Source of the DNA: Gordonia alkanivorans NBRC 16433
GTDB taxonomy: Bacteria; Actinomycetota; Actinomycetes; Mycobacteriales; Mycobacteriaceae
DNA: 64,000 nt
Direction of reading: 5' to 3'
Assembly (NCBI RefSeq): GCF_000225505.1
Contig: NZ_BACI01000050.1
Location: 248,001 to 312,000, forward strand
Numbering within the stretch: position 1 is the stretch's first letter; the number at the start of each line of letters is the position of its first letter. Shown here piece after piece: positions 7,774 to 15,883 of this stretch. The translations under genes were made by a program, and so were the position numbers. The notes beneath the pieces were generated by a model. That model had not been told where the DNA came from and did no database searches. It was given only the letters and a program-made list of their open reading frames with translations.

Positions 7774-9561
7774 ATGTCGAAGGATTCGGAACCCGAATCT
7801 CGACCCATTTCGGTATCGGAACTACTCGCCCGGTCGCAGGCGGCCGGCGGCACGACGCCCACGCGGCGTGACGGTCGCGGGCGGCGACGCGCAGGTCGCG
7901 ACGGCTCGGTCTCGGTGTCCGAACTGACCGGCGAGATCCCGAAGATCACCGACGCGCCCGCCACGCAGGCCGACGAGAAACCCGCTTCTGCGGACGAGAA
8001 CGCGTCCGCGCAGACCGAACCCGCAGTGGTGGAGGCGTCCGAGGTCGAAGCGCCCCAGGCGAAGACCGCCGAGGTCGAGCAGCCGGAGGCCGAGCCGGCC
8101 GAGACCGCATCGACCCCGGAACCGTCCGCATCGGAACCTTCCGCACCCGAATCGTCGGCGAGGACCGAGAGCCCGAGCGGTCCGTTCCCGCGGTCGGGGA
8201 ACCCCGTCGCGCGTCGCGCCGCCGACGACCGCCCGGTCGCCGACCGGTCCCGCCCGGACCGGCCGTTCGCATCGTCCGGTCGCAACGCCAGCGGTATGCC
8301 CGGTTACGGCGAGGCACCGCCGGCCACCCGTGACTTCAGCTCGGATTCCGTCGCCCGGCGCATGAGCCCGCCGCGCGACTCGGAACCCGTCGACGAGGAG
8401 TCGGCGAACGCGGTCACCGGCATCATCCCGGTCGTGGAAGGTTCCGACGAGGGTCTCGTCGTCGTCGAATCCGACGATGTGGTGACCTATGACCTCAACG
8501 AGGTCGACTCGGGTTCCGATCCGCGCGAGCGGGCCGACGGCGGGTTCTCCGACGTCATGGACTTCGATGCCTACCGCAACTTCGCCGACGTGGAGGGCGA
8601 CACCGACACCGGTGCCCGGCCGGCGGCCGGTACGAGTGGGCCGAAGAAGGGCGCCAAGGCGCTCGGCGGGCTCGCACGCAAGCTGTTCAGCCGCAAAGCG
8701 GCCGGCGCCGCCGCGGGAACAGCCGCTTCGGTCGCCGCCTCGACGCCCGGCACGGTCTCCGCGACGTCGTCCGCGCCGGGTGGTCGCGCACGAGCTGCCG
8801 CAGCACGGGCACGTGACGACGAGAACCCGACCGAGATCATCGAGCCGATCGCGTCCCCGGGGGACGCCGCCCACGACGAGGCGGCAGCGGGGGACACCCG
8901 CGTCGAGGAGACCCGGCCCGCAGAGACCGACGAGACAGAGGCATGGCAGGCGTCGGCCCAGTGGTACGACACCGAGGCATGGTCGGCGCCGGTCGTCGAC
9001 GAGGAGGACGACCAGCCTCGCGAGACTCCCGAGCCGGCCGCGGAACCCGAGCCCGTCGACAAGCCCGACACCGCCCGCCTCGCGGAGACCGCCGACCTCG
9101 ACGAGACCCCCGGCGGTGTCGCCGACGGGCCGGCGGAGGACACCGCCACCATCGCCGGTACGACGCCGCCTGAGCTGGAGGAGGCCGCGAAGCCCGCGGT
9201 CAGCGTCGGTGAGGCCGACGAAGCCGAGACCGACGAAGCCGAGACCAGGGAAGCCGAGACCAGGGAAGCCGAGACCAGGGAAGCCGACACCGAGGACGAG
9301 AGGTCACCGGCCGCCGCGTGGCTCCTGATCTTCGGTCAGGCGGTCGTAGGTCTGGTCGTCGGTATCGGTCTGTTCTGGGGCTTCACCGAACTGTGGCGCT
9401 GGAACCCGTACTTCGCGCTGGTCCTCGCGGTCCTGGTGATCTTCGGGATCGTCACGCTGTCGCACGTGGTGCGGCGCACCAAGGACCTGACCACGACGCT
9501 GCTCGCGTTGGGGGTCGGCCTGCTGGTGACCATCGGTCCACTGGTACTCCTGGCCACGTGA
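7774..9561 (+). CDS. large acidic membrane protein with C-terminal transmembrane pair (Rv0497-like)
   Basis: A 595-aa protein. The N-terminal SRPISVSELLARSQAAGG segment is the recognisable conserved part of the Rv0497 family and is repeated in weaker form at VSVSELTGEIPKI. A long Ala/Glu/Pro/Thr-rich, probably disordered middle follows, with five tandem EAETx units near residues 483-507. The last 85 residues hold hydrophobic helices (AAWLLIFGQAVVGLVVGIG and LVLAVLVIFGIVTLSHVV, then a third near the end). The disordered part would be cytoplasmic. It is much longer than the 310-aa Rv0497. The function is unknown. The stop overlaps the GTG of the next gene by 4 nt. Confidence 0.85.
   Translation: MSKDSEPESRPISVSELLARSQAAGGTTPTRRDGRGRRRAGRDGSVSVSELTGEIPKITDAPATQADEKPASADENASAQTEPAVVEASEVEAPQAKTAEVEQPEAEPAETASTPEPSASEPSAPESSARTESPSGPFPRSGNPVARRAADDRPVADRSRPDRPFASSGRNASGMPGYGEAPPATRDFSSDSVARRMSPPRDSEPVDEESANAVTGIIPVVEGSDEGLVVVESDDVVTYDLNEVDSGSDPRERADGGFSDVMDFDAYRNFADVEGDTDTGARPAAGTSGPKKGAKALGGLARKLFSRKAAGAAAGTAASVAASTPGTVSATSSAPGGRARAAAARARDDENPTEIIEPIASPGDAAHDEAAAGDTRVEETRPAETDETEAWQASAQWYDTEAWSAPVVDEEDDQPRETPEPAAEPEPVDKPDTARLAETADLDETPGGVADGPAEDTATIAGTTPPELEEAAKPAVSVGEADEAETDEAETREAETREAETREADTEDERSPAAAWLLIFGQAVVGLVVGIGLFWGFTELWRWNPYFALVLAVLVIFGIVTLSHVVRRTKDLTTTLLALGVGLLVTIGPLVLLAT
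9220..9294 (+). repeat. 15-bp tandem repeat inside the Rv0497-like gene
   Basis: Five in-frame copies of a 15-bp unit (gaagccgagaccagg, first and last variant) encoding EAETD or EAETR. The three central copies are identical, so copy number may vary between strains. Confidence 0.9.
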
Positions 9562-10466
9562 CGACGCCCGGGACGCCTCCGCTCCCCAGACCGGAGATAC
9601 CCATCGGTCTGTCGACCGCCTCGGTCTATCCGCAGAACACCGAGGCGGCCTTCGCCTACGCCGCGGACCTCGGCTACGACGGTGTCGAGCTGATGGTCTG
9701 GGGCGACCCGGTCAGCCAGGACATCCGACGCGTGGGATACCTGTCGGACCACTACCAGGTGCCGGTGCTGTCCATCCATGCCCCGTGCCTGTTGATCACC
9801 CAGCGGGTGTGGGGCCGCGACCCGGTCGTGAAGCTCGCACGATCGGTGCAGGCGGCCGAGGACCTCGGCGCGTCGACCGTCGTGGTGCACCCACCGTTCC
9901 GCTGGCAGCGCGGCTACGTGTCGGCCTTCGACGACCTCGTCGGCGAGCTCGAGGACGACAGCGGCGTCGCCATCGCCGTGGAGAACATGTTCCCGATGCG
10001 GGCGGACCGCTTCTTCGGCTCGCGCGAGCCATCCGTACGCCGCCTCCAGAAACGTGGCGGTGGGCCCGGTCTCGCCGCCTCGGCGTTCGGCAAGTCGATC
10101 GACCCCACCGACGACGGGTACTCGAACTACACGCTCGACCTGTCGCACACCGCGACGGCCGGTGTAGACGCCCTCGACCTGCTCGATCGCATGGGACCGA
10201 ACCTCAACCATCTGCATCTCGCGGACGGTCACGGCGCCGCCACCGACGAACACCTCATCCCCGGTGACGGCGGACAACCGTGCGCCGAGGTGTGTCGTCG
10301 AATCGCGGAGAGCGACTTCGCCGGTGCGGTCGTGCTGGAGGTCACCACGGGCAGCGCACGCACCAAGCCCGAACGCAGTGCACTGCTCGCGCGTTCGCTA
10401 GATTTTGCGCGGCAGCATCTCAAACGGGAGCTGCACCCCGAGAGCGCCGGCCGGCTCGACACCTGA
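9558..10466 (+). CDS. sugar phosphate isomerase/epimerase, TIM barrel (Rv0498-like)
   Basis: A 302-aa member of the AP-endonuclease-2-like TIM barrel family. Barrel strand motifs are visible: PIGLSTASVYPQ at the start, YDGVELMVWGDPVS, VLSIHAPCLL, STVVVHPPFRW, GVAIAVENMFPM (conserved Glu-Asn), YTLDLSHTA, LNHLHLADGHGA and AVVLEVTTG. His and Glu residues at these strand ends would bind a metal. The substrate is unknown. The GTG start overlaps the stop of the preceding gene (GTGA), and the first barrel strand begins about 15 residues in, which supports the start. Confidence 0.88.
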   Translation: MTTPGTPPLPRPEIPIGLSTASVYPQNTEAAFAYAADLGYDGVELMVWGDPVSQDIRRVGYLSDHYQVPVLSIHAPCLLITQRVWGRDPVVKLARSVQAAEDLGASTVVVHPPFRWQRGYVSAFDDLVGELEDDSGVAIAVENMFPMRADRFFGSREPSVRRLQKRGGGPGLAASAFGKSIDPTDDGYSNYTLDLSHTATAGVDALDLLDRMGPNLNHLHLADGHGAATDEHLIPGDGGQPCAEVCRRIAESDFAGAVVLEVTTGSARTKPERSALLARSLDFARQHLKRELHPESAGRLDT

Positions 10467-10530
10467 CCCCGGAGATCGTCGCGTCCCGGTCTTCCGCCGG
10501 CGTCGGGGTCGGCACGACGAAAGCGGGACG

Positions 10531-11418
10531 ATGACCAGCAAGATCACCGAGGTACTGGCGCTGACCGAGGTGGAGCGCGGTGGTCCCGACTCCATCACCT
10601 TGCGAGCGCACATCGACGAGACCTTCACCATCGGACCCAAGGTGCACGGCGGAAGCCTGCAGATGGTGGTGGCGAAGGCGGCGCGCACCGCACTGACCGC
10701 CCTCACCCCGGCCCCGGGACCGGACGGCGACACGAAGGACGGCGACACGAAGGCCGCCGACGCGGCGGCCGCGATGATCCCGGTCGCCATCGCCAGCGAC
10801 TACCTCACCGCACCCGACGCCGCCGACGTCGACCTCGCGATCTCCGTGCGCAAACGCGGCCGGACCGTCACGGTCCTCCAGGTCGACGCGGTCCAGCAGG
10901 GTCGCACGGTCGTGTCCTCGTCGGTGACGATGGCCCGCCCCGACTCCGGGACCCCGCATCACTCCGGCCCCAACGTGCTCGACGGCACGCCCGCCGAACC
11001 CCCGTCGACCGGGATCTCGCTGGACGGTTCGCCGATCGCCGAGATCAACCATCTCGGTGCGGCGGTCGACCTGGTCCTCGACGCCGAGACGTTCCCGATG
11101 GTCCGCGGCGAGACCGGTGAGCCGCTCGTGCGCGGGTGGATTCGTCCGAAGGGCCTCGATCCCGACGAGTACTTCGCGGTCCTGGTGTGCGACATCTCGC
11201 CGCCGGTGGTCTTCAACCTCGCGATGTTCGGCTGGGCGCCGACCGTGCAGCTGACCACCTACGTGCGTCGGCATCCCGCGCCGGGATGGCTGCGGTTCGC
11301 CGCGACGAGTACCGAGGTCGGGCCCGGAATGTTCGAAGAGGATCATCTCGTGGTGGACTCGACCGGGACAGTTGTCGCCCAGTCGCGTCAGCTGGCACTC
11401 ATTCCCGCAGGAAGGTAG
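10531..11418 (+). CDS. thioesterase-like double hot-dog protein (Rv0499-like)
   Basis: A 295-aa protein resembling the thioesterase-like superfamily (TesB-type duplicated hot-dog fold). The N-terminal half has FTIGPKVHGGSLQMVVAKAA, corresponding to the hot-dog helix, and DVDLAISVRKRGRTVTVLQV; the C-terminal half has the second copy ending DHLVVDSTGTVVAQSRQLA. This fits an acyl-CoA or acyl-ACP binding or hydrolysing role with unknown substrate. The upstream frame is open to 10405 but encodes a Pro/Arg tail unlike the family, so ATG 10531 is used. The stop is 6 nt before proC, so the two are probably co-transcribed. Confidence 0.75.
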   Translation: MTSKITEVLALTEVERGGPDSITLRAHIDETFTIGPKVHGGSLQMVVAKAARTALTALTPAPGPDGDTKDGDTKAADAAAAMIPVAIASDYLTAPDAADVDLAISVRKRGRTVTVLQVDAVQQGRTVVSSSVTMARPDSGTPHHSGPNVLDGTPAEPPSTGISLDGSPIAEINHLGAAVDLVLDAETFPMVRGETGEPLVRGWIRPKGLDPDEYFAVLVCDISPPVVFNLAMFGWAPTVQLTTYVRRHPAPGWLRFAATSTEVGPGMFEEDHLVVDSTGTVVAQSRQLALIPAGR

Positions 11419-11424
11419 ACATTC

Positions 11425-12285
11425 GTGACCGAACGCATCGCCATCATCGGTGGAGGCAAGATCGGGGAGGCGCTCCTGGCCGGCCTGATCGGCGCCGGAA
11501 CCCCGACGAAGGATCTCGTCGTCGCGGAGAAGCTCGAATCCCGCGCGTCCGAGATCGCCGACGAATACGGGGTCCTGGTGACCGACGTGAAGACGGCCGC
11601 CGAATCCGCGCAGTACGTATTCCTCGCCGTCAAGCCGGATGCCGTCGACTCGGTGCTGCGGGAGCTGGCCTCGGCCGAGGACAACGCGCAGACCGAGCGC
11701 GTGACCGTGACCCTCGTCGCCGGCATCCCGCTGGCCCGCTACGAGAGTGCGCTACAGGCGGGTTCGCCGGTCATCCGCGTCATGCCGAACACGCCGATGC
11801 TGGTCAACGAGGCGATGTCCGCGGTCTCAGCCGGACGCTACGTCGGCGATGAGCAGTTGCGCGCCGTCGTCAACATCCTCAAGACCGTCGGCCGGGTGGC
11901 CGTGGTGCCCGAGAAGCAGATGGACGCGGTCACCGCCGTGTCCGGGTCCGGTCCCGCCTACGTCTTCCTGCTCGCCGAGGCGATGATCGACGCCGGCGTC
12001 GGTCTGGGTCTGACCCGCGCACAGGCGTCGGAGATGACGATCCAGACCATCCGTGGCGCCGGGGTCCTGCTGAGTGATTCCGGGATGTCACCGGTCGATC
12101 TGCGGGCCGCGGTGACCTCACCGGGCGGCACGACCGCGGAGGCGATCCGGGAATTCGAGGCGAACGGCCTGCGGCACGCCGTCTACCAGGCCACACGCGC
12201 CTGTGCGGCCGCCAGCGCCCGCGGCGGACGTCGAGTGGAAGTCGAGGGTTTGGCGGCGGGACACGCGGTGTCCGGCACCCCATGA
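11425..12285 (+). CDS. proC: pyrroline-5-carboxylate reductase
   Basis: A 286-aa enzyme that reduces pyrroline-5-carboxylate to proline with NAD(P)H, the last step of proline synthesis. The Rossmann motif IAIIGGGKIGEALLAGLIGAG is at the N-terminus, FLAVKPDAVDSVL follows, then RVMPNTPMLVNEAMSA, and the signature SGSGPAYVFLLAEAMIDAGV with TSPGGTTAEAIREFE near the C-terminus. Length is normal. The start is GTG 11425, closely after the thioesterase-like gene. Same position as proC (Rv0500) in M. tuberculosis. Confidence 0.97.
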   Translation: MTERIAIIGGGKIGEALLAGLIGAGTPTKDLVVAEKLESRASEIADEYGVLVTDVKTAAESAQYVFLAVKPDAVDSVLRELASAEDNAQTERVTVTLVAGIPLARYESALQAGSPVIRVMPNTPMLVNEAMSAVSAGRYVGDEQLRAVVNILKTVGRVAVVPEKQMDAVTAVSGSGPAYVFLLAEAMIDAGVGLGLTRAQASEMTIQTIRGAGVLLSDSGMSPVDLRAAVTSPGGTTAEAIREFEANGLRHAVYQATRACAAASARGGRRVEVEGLAAGHAVSGTP

Positions 12286-12307
12286 GTTGTGGTCGACAGG
12301 CCGCTAA

Positions 12308-12325
12308 ACCCCAGCATGTTGGGGT
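12308..12325 (+). terminator. weak hairpin after proC
   Basis: ACCCCA, a 6-nt loop, TGGGGT, 22 nt after the proC stop. The stem is only 6 bp and has no T-run. Confidence 0.35.
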
Positions 12326-12473
12326 CGAGTCCCAGGAATCTCAGAAATCACGGTCCCTCACGTCGCTTTTTTCACATCTGCCACGCTAAGCTGCTTTAAG
12401 CACGTGCGTGTCTGATGTCCGCAGGAGGGGAAGCCTGCGGCCGCGACGCGTGCACCGGAGGTATGAGTGATCA

Positions 12474-12707
12474 ATGGCACCTGCAGACACTCCTGGTGAC
12501 AGGGCGGCCTCGGTGAGCAACGCGACCTCTGCGTCGCAGTTCCTCACCGTCGCCGAAGTTGCGTCGCTGATGCGCGTTTCGAAGATGACCGTTTACCGTC
12601 TCGTCCACAACGGCGAACTGCCCGCGGTTCGGGTCGGACGCTCGTTCCGTGTGCACGCGAAAGCGGTGCACGACTACCTGGAGACGTCGTACTTCGACGC
12701 CGGCTAG
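12474..12707 (+). CDS. BldC/excisionase-type helix-turn-helix protein (Rv0500A-like)
   Basis: A 77-aa MerR-related DNA-binding protein. The core FLTVAEVASLMRVSKMTVYRLVHNGELPAVRVGRSFRV followed by AVHDYLE is the winged-HTH signature of excisionase-like and BldC proteins; it is quoted here in two overlapping parts, FLTVAEVASLMRVSKMTVY and RLVHNGELPAVRVGRSFRV. The ATG 12474 adds a 22-residue tail; the in-frame GTG at 12513 would give a 64-aa protein closer to the usual size. The gene lies between proC and the bS22 gene as in mycobacteria. Targets are unknown. Confidence 0.88.
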   Translation: MAPADTPGDRAASVSNATSASQFLTVAEVASLMRVSKMTVYRLVHNGELPAVRVGRSFRVHAKAVHDYLETSYFDAG

Positions 12708-13021
12708 GTTCGGTCTCGGCTGACGCGCCGATCAGCAGTTCTACCCAGCACTCCCGAGGGTGGCCGCACGGCCGCCCCGGGAGTGCTGTGTCTGGTGCGG
12801 GTGTCCACCCGGGCCGGCAGACCGTCCCGGTGGTCATTTCGGCCACCGCGATTTCCCGATCCGATACACCGCCCGGTAGGCTCAGTGGTCGCGTACCTGG
12901 ATGTACCGGTGAGCTCCTCGAGCCGGGTAGTCGACGCCAGTCGACGACCACTGACGAAGCCGATCGAGTGCAGGCCAGGGTCGGTCAAGTACATCAGTGT
13001 CAATCGTGAGGAAGCGCCCCC
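12708..13021. other. 314-bp intergenic region between the BldC-like gene and bS22
   Basis: It holds the terminator hairpin at 12747-12787 and then the upstream region of the bS22 gene. No convincing ORF, RNA or repeat is seen; the short open frames here use no recognisable protein motif. Confidence 0.6.
12747..12787 (+). terminator. terminator hairpin after BldC-like gene
   Basis: AGCACTCCC pairs with GGGAGTGCT, and the interior GGGTGGCC/GGCCGCCCC extends the stem. It lies about 40 nt after the stop codon. Confidence 0.6.
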
Positions 13022-13123
13022 ATGGGTTCAGTGATCAAGAAGCGCCGCAAGCGCATGTCGAAGAAGAAGCACCGCAAGCTGCTGCGTCGAACCCGGGTGC
13101 AGCGCCGCAAACTCGGCAAATAA
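13022..13123 (+). CDS. 30S ribosomal protein bS22 (AURKAIN-type, 33 aa)
   Basis: A 33-residue highly basic peptide, [12 protein letters not shown] then [21 protein letters not shown] in two parts; 20 of 33 residues are Lys or Arg. It is nearly identical to the mycobacterial Rv0500B product, which has been seen as ribosomal protein bS22 in mycobacterial ribosome structures. It keeps the same location between the BldC-like gene and the epimerase gene, and is followed by a classic terminator. It is easy to miss because of its size. Confidence 0.93.
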
Positions 13124-13139
13124 GCACTCTCATGGCACC

Positions 13140-13164
13140 AGGACCCGCCTCGGCGGGTCCTTTT
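13140..13164 (+). terminator. intrinsic terminator after bS22
   Basis: GGACCCGCC, TC loop, GGCGGGTCC, then TTTT. Stem 9 bp, 17 nt after the stop codon. One of few hairpins here with a real T-run. Confidence 0.9.
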
Positions 13165-13220
13165 GCTGTTTGAAGGACCCGATCCGGGGCCCTCGACGGG
13201 CTGAAACGGGCCGATGACGT

Positions 13221-13226
13221 TAGCCT
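13221..13226 (+). promoter_or_regulatory. -10 element TAGCCT for the epimerase gene, leaderless-type
   Basis: A TANNNT hexamer ending 7 nt before the ATG at 13234, with no ribosome binding site. Confidence 0.45.
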
Positions 13227-13233
13227 CGACGCC

Positions 13234-14286
13234 ATGGCCGAATCCTCCGCAGTGCTGCCCCGGGTCGTCCTGGTGACCGGGGCGTCGACTTTTCTCGGCG
13301 GGTACCTTGTCGCAAGGCTCGCGGCCAATCCGCAGATCGAACGTGTGCTGGCCGTGGACTCCCGGGTGCCGCGCAAGGACCTCCTGCGCCGGATGGGGCG
13401 TGCAGAGTTCCTGCGTCTGGACATCCGGCGACCCACCATCGCAAAGGCGCTGGTGTCGTACGAGGTCGACACGGTGGTCCACGCCGCGACGTCGATCGCC
13501 GACACCGCCCCGCACTCGGCGGCCATCAAGGAGTTCAACGTCGTCGGCGCGATGCAGGTCTGTGCGGCCTGCCAGCGGACGCCGTCGGTGAAGCGGCTCG
13601 TACTTCGGTCGACCGGGATGGTCTACGGCTCCAGTGCACACGACCCGTCGCACTTCTCCGAGGAGACCCGCGCACGCCGCGAGCCCAAGCGGGGTTACGG
13701 CCGCGACCTCCTCGACGTCGAGGGCTACGTCCGCGGACTCGGACGCCGCCGCCCGGACATCGACATCACGATCGTGCGCCCACAGGCGATGCTCGGACCG
13801 CGGATCACCACGCGCATGGGTTCGTACCTGTCGGCGCCGGTCGTCCCGACGGTCATCGGATACCAGCCGCGCCTGCAGTTCCTCCACGAGGAGGACGCAC
13901 TCGCGGCGATGGAGCACGTGACCCTCGCCGGCAAGCCCGGCACGTTCAACCTCTCCGGTGAGGGTGTGGTGACGTTGTCGCAGGCCATCCGGCGGGTCGG
14001 GCACGTCGAACTGCCGGTGCCGAGTGGTCTCCTCGCGCCGATCGCCGGAGTGTTCCAGGACCTGCGCTCGGCGAAGCTCCGTTCCTCGCAGACCGAGTTC
14101 CTCACCTACGGCAGGGTGCTGGACACCACCAGGATGCGCACCGAGTTGGGTTTCGTGCCGCGGTACACGACCATGGAAACCCTGGATGACTTCGTGAAAC
14201 GCAGCGGCGTGACGCCGGTGATCGGGACCGACGTCTGGCGGGCTCTGGAGCAGCGTGTCGTCTCGGCCGCACATCAACTCCAGTGA
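13234..14286 (+). CDS. NAD-dependent epimerase/dehydratase, GalE2-like (Rv0501)
   Basis: A 350-aa extended short-chain dehydrogenase. The NAD-binding motif VLVTGASTFLGGYLVARLAA is at residues 11-30 and VVHAATSIAD follows. The expected active site would be Ser/Thr with YxxxK; the visible segment is STGMVYGSS, where the family has S/T, and then RGYGRDLLDVEGYV, in which the canonical YxxxK is not intact (Y followed by GRDL). So it may bind NAD without classical epimerase activity; I cannot decide this by eye. The position matches galE2 of M. tuberculosis. It is probably transcribed on its own from the promoter at 13221. Confidence 0.85.
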   Translation: MAESSAVLPRVVLVTGASTFLGGYLVARLAANPQIERVLAVDSRVPRKDLLRRMGRAEFLRLDIRRPTIAKALVSYEVDTVVHAATSIADTAPHSAAIKEFNVVGAMQVCAACQRTPSVKRLVLRSTGMVYGSSAHDPSHFSEETRARREPKRGYGRDLLDVEGYVRGLGRRRPDIDITIVRPQAMLGPRITTRMGSYLSAPVVPTVIGYQPRLQFLHEEDALAAMEHVTLAGKPGTFNLSGEGVVTLSQAIRRVGHVELPVPSGLLAPIAGVFQDLRSAKLRSSQTEFLTYGRVLDTTRMRTELGFVPRYTTMETLDDFVKRSGVTPVIGTDVWRALEQRVVSAAHQLQ

Positions 14287-14615
14287 GTTGTGGATGAGAT
14301 TGGTGCGAGGTGTGGCCGTCGACGTGCGCAACGTCGGTGCAACCTCTAGACTTGGTCGCCAGACCCACATCGCGCGCGGGGGAATCACTCCACCGCGGGC
14401 GACGGGTGAGACTTCGGGAACATGCTGACGATCACACGGGGAGATCGCGGGTCGTTCCCGGGTTCTCGTTTCATGTCATCGACGACGCAGCGTTACGTCT
14501 GCCGGCCTGGGGGGATGGCTTGTGACGGAACGACGGCCAGTAGTTCAGGCACCCCGGTTCAGACGTCGAGCGGGGGGTTCACCGACACGGACGATCCACG
14601 GGACAAGAACAAGGG
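14287..14615. other. 329-bp region upstream of the acyltransferase gene
   Basis: No recognisable gene is seen. A 65-codon frame (14422-14619) overlaps the start of the acyltransferase by GTGA but has no family motif and atypical composition, so it is not called. The promoter of the acyltransferase is expected here. Confidence 0.5.
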
Positions 14616-15800
14616 GTGAGCGCCTTGCCAGGTAGCGGAGCGACGGATGCACGTACCGCCAAGGTCATACAGCTCTACGCGTCACCGTCGGGTCCGGACG
14701 CCTCTGCGGATCGCCGCGGTGCACGTGATTCGGGGCGCCGTCGACATCCGAGCCAGCAGGTTCCGGGACAGCGCACGAATACCGGTGTCATGCAAGGTGA
14801 TTCGATGCTCGGCCATCCCAACACCGATGGATTCGGCCGCTCGCCCGCGCGGGTGACCCCGATCAGCAACGAGATCGCGCTGTCGGATGAGGCGCTCGGT
14901 GTCGAGCACCGCGGCCCGTCCAAGTCGAGCCCGCTGTTCAGTCTCGGGGGCATCCGGAACGCCGTCGCCGACACCCTGACCTCCACCGCGGGTTTCATCC
15001 GCGAACGGATGGCGGGCGAGTACGAGGTCGACGAGTTCGGATTCGACCCCCATTTCACCGAATCGGTGTGGTTTCCGGCGCTCCGCCAGGTCTACGAGAA
15101 GTGGTTCCGCGTCGAGGTCACCGGTATCGAGAATCTGCCCCTCGAGGGCGGTGCGCTGCTCGTTGCCAACCACGCCGGCACCATTCCGGTCGACGCGATC
15201 ATCACCTCGCTGGCCGTCCGCGACAACCATCCCGACAATCGGTATCTACGTGTCCTCGCCGCCGACATGGCCTTCGACTCACCGGGCATCAGCGAGGTCG
15301 CGCGGCGTATCGGCGCGACGCTCGCCTGCAACAACGACGCCGACCGACTCCTGCGCGCCGGTGAACTCACCGCCGTATGGCCGGAAGGGTTCAAGGGCAT
15401 CGGCAAGCTCTACAAGGACCGGTACAAGCTGCAACGGTTCGGCCGGGGCGGCTTCGTGACGACCGCGCTGCGCAACGCGGCGCCGATCATCCCGGTGTCG
15501 ATCGTGGGCTCGGAGGAGATCTATCCGATGCTCGCCGACCTCAAGCCGCTCGCCAAGGTGCTCGGCCTGCCGTACTTCCCGATCACGCCACTGTTCCCGT
15601 GGCTCGGGCCCCTGGGCATGGTGCCGTTGCCGTCGAAGTGGCACATCCACTTCGGCCGCCCGATCGAGACCGGTTCCTACGACGAGTCGTCGGCGGACGA
15701 CCCGATGGTGGTCTTCGACCTCACCGACCATGTACGCGAAGAGATTCAGCAGACCCTGTTCCGGATGCTGAGCCGCCGCGGAAGTGTCTACTTCGGCTGA
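14616..15800 (+). CDS. PlsC-like lysophospholipid/glycerolipid acyltransferase (Rv0502-like)
   Basis: A 394-aa protein. The first ~120 residues are polar and low in conservation, and the acyltransferase domain occupies about 150-380. The acyl-acceptor motif is LLVANHAGTIPVDAIITSL, a variant in which His and Asp are separated by six residues rather than the four of canonical NHxxxxD. The second motif is LTAVWPEGFKGIGKLYKDRY, and IIPVSIVGSEEIYP and PSKWHIHFGRPI follow, as in this actinobacterial subfamily. It probably transfers an acyl chain to a glycerolipid at the membrane. The GTG at 14616 is used. It is followed directly by a 17-bp tandem repeat that begins inside the stop region. Confidence 0.85.
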   Translation: MSALPGSGATDARTAKVIQLYASPSGPDASADRRGARDSGRRRHPSQQVPGQRTNTGVMQGDSMLGHPNTDGFGRSPARVTPISNEIALSDEALGVEHRGPSKSSPLFSLGGIRNAVADTLTSTAGFIRERMAGEYEVDEFGFDPHFTESVWFPALRQVYEKWFRVEVTGIENLPLEGGALLVANHAGTIPVDAIITSLAVRDNHPDNRYLRVLAADMAFDSPGISEVARRIGATLACNNDADRLLRAGELTAVWPEGFKGIGKLYKDRYKLQRFGRGGFVTTALRNAAPIIPVSIVGSEEIYPMLADLKPLAKVLGLPYFPITPLFPWLGPLGMVPLPSKWHIHFGRPIETGSYDESSADDPMVVFDLTDHVREEIQQTLFRMLSRRGSVYFG

Positions 15801-15852
15801 CCCCGCATTTCGGCTGACCCCGCATTTCAGCTGACCCCGCATTTCAGCTGAC
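15793..15852 (+). repeat. 17-bp tandem repeat, 3.5 copies, overlapping the acyltransferase stop codon
   Basis: Unit TCGGCTGACCCCGCATT at 15793-15809 and 15810-15826, variant TCAGCTGACCCCGCATT at 15827-15843, and a 9-nt partial copy. The first copy contains the TGA stop of the acyltransferase gene (15798-15800), so the array looks like a duplication of the gene end. Confidence 0.95.
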
Positions 15853-15883
15853 GCAGCGCCCGTCGGCTGCTACCCATTGAGGC

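Noticed and set aside
14422-14619. A 65-codon frame upstream of the acyltransferase with GTGA overlap
   Set aside because: Polar Ser/Thr/Gly-rich sequence without similarity. The overlap may be chance.
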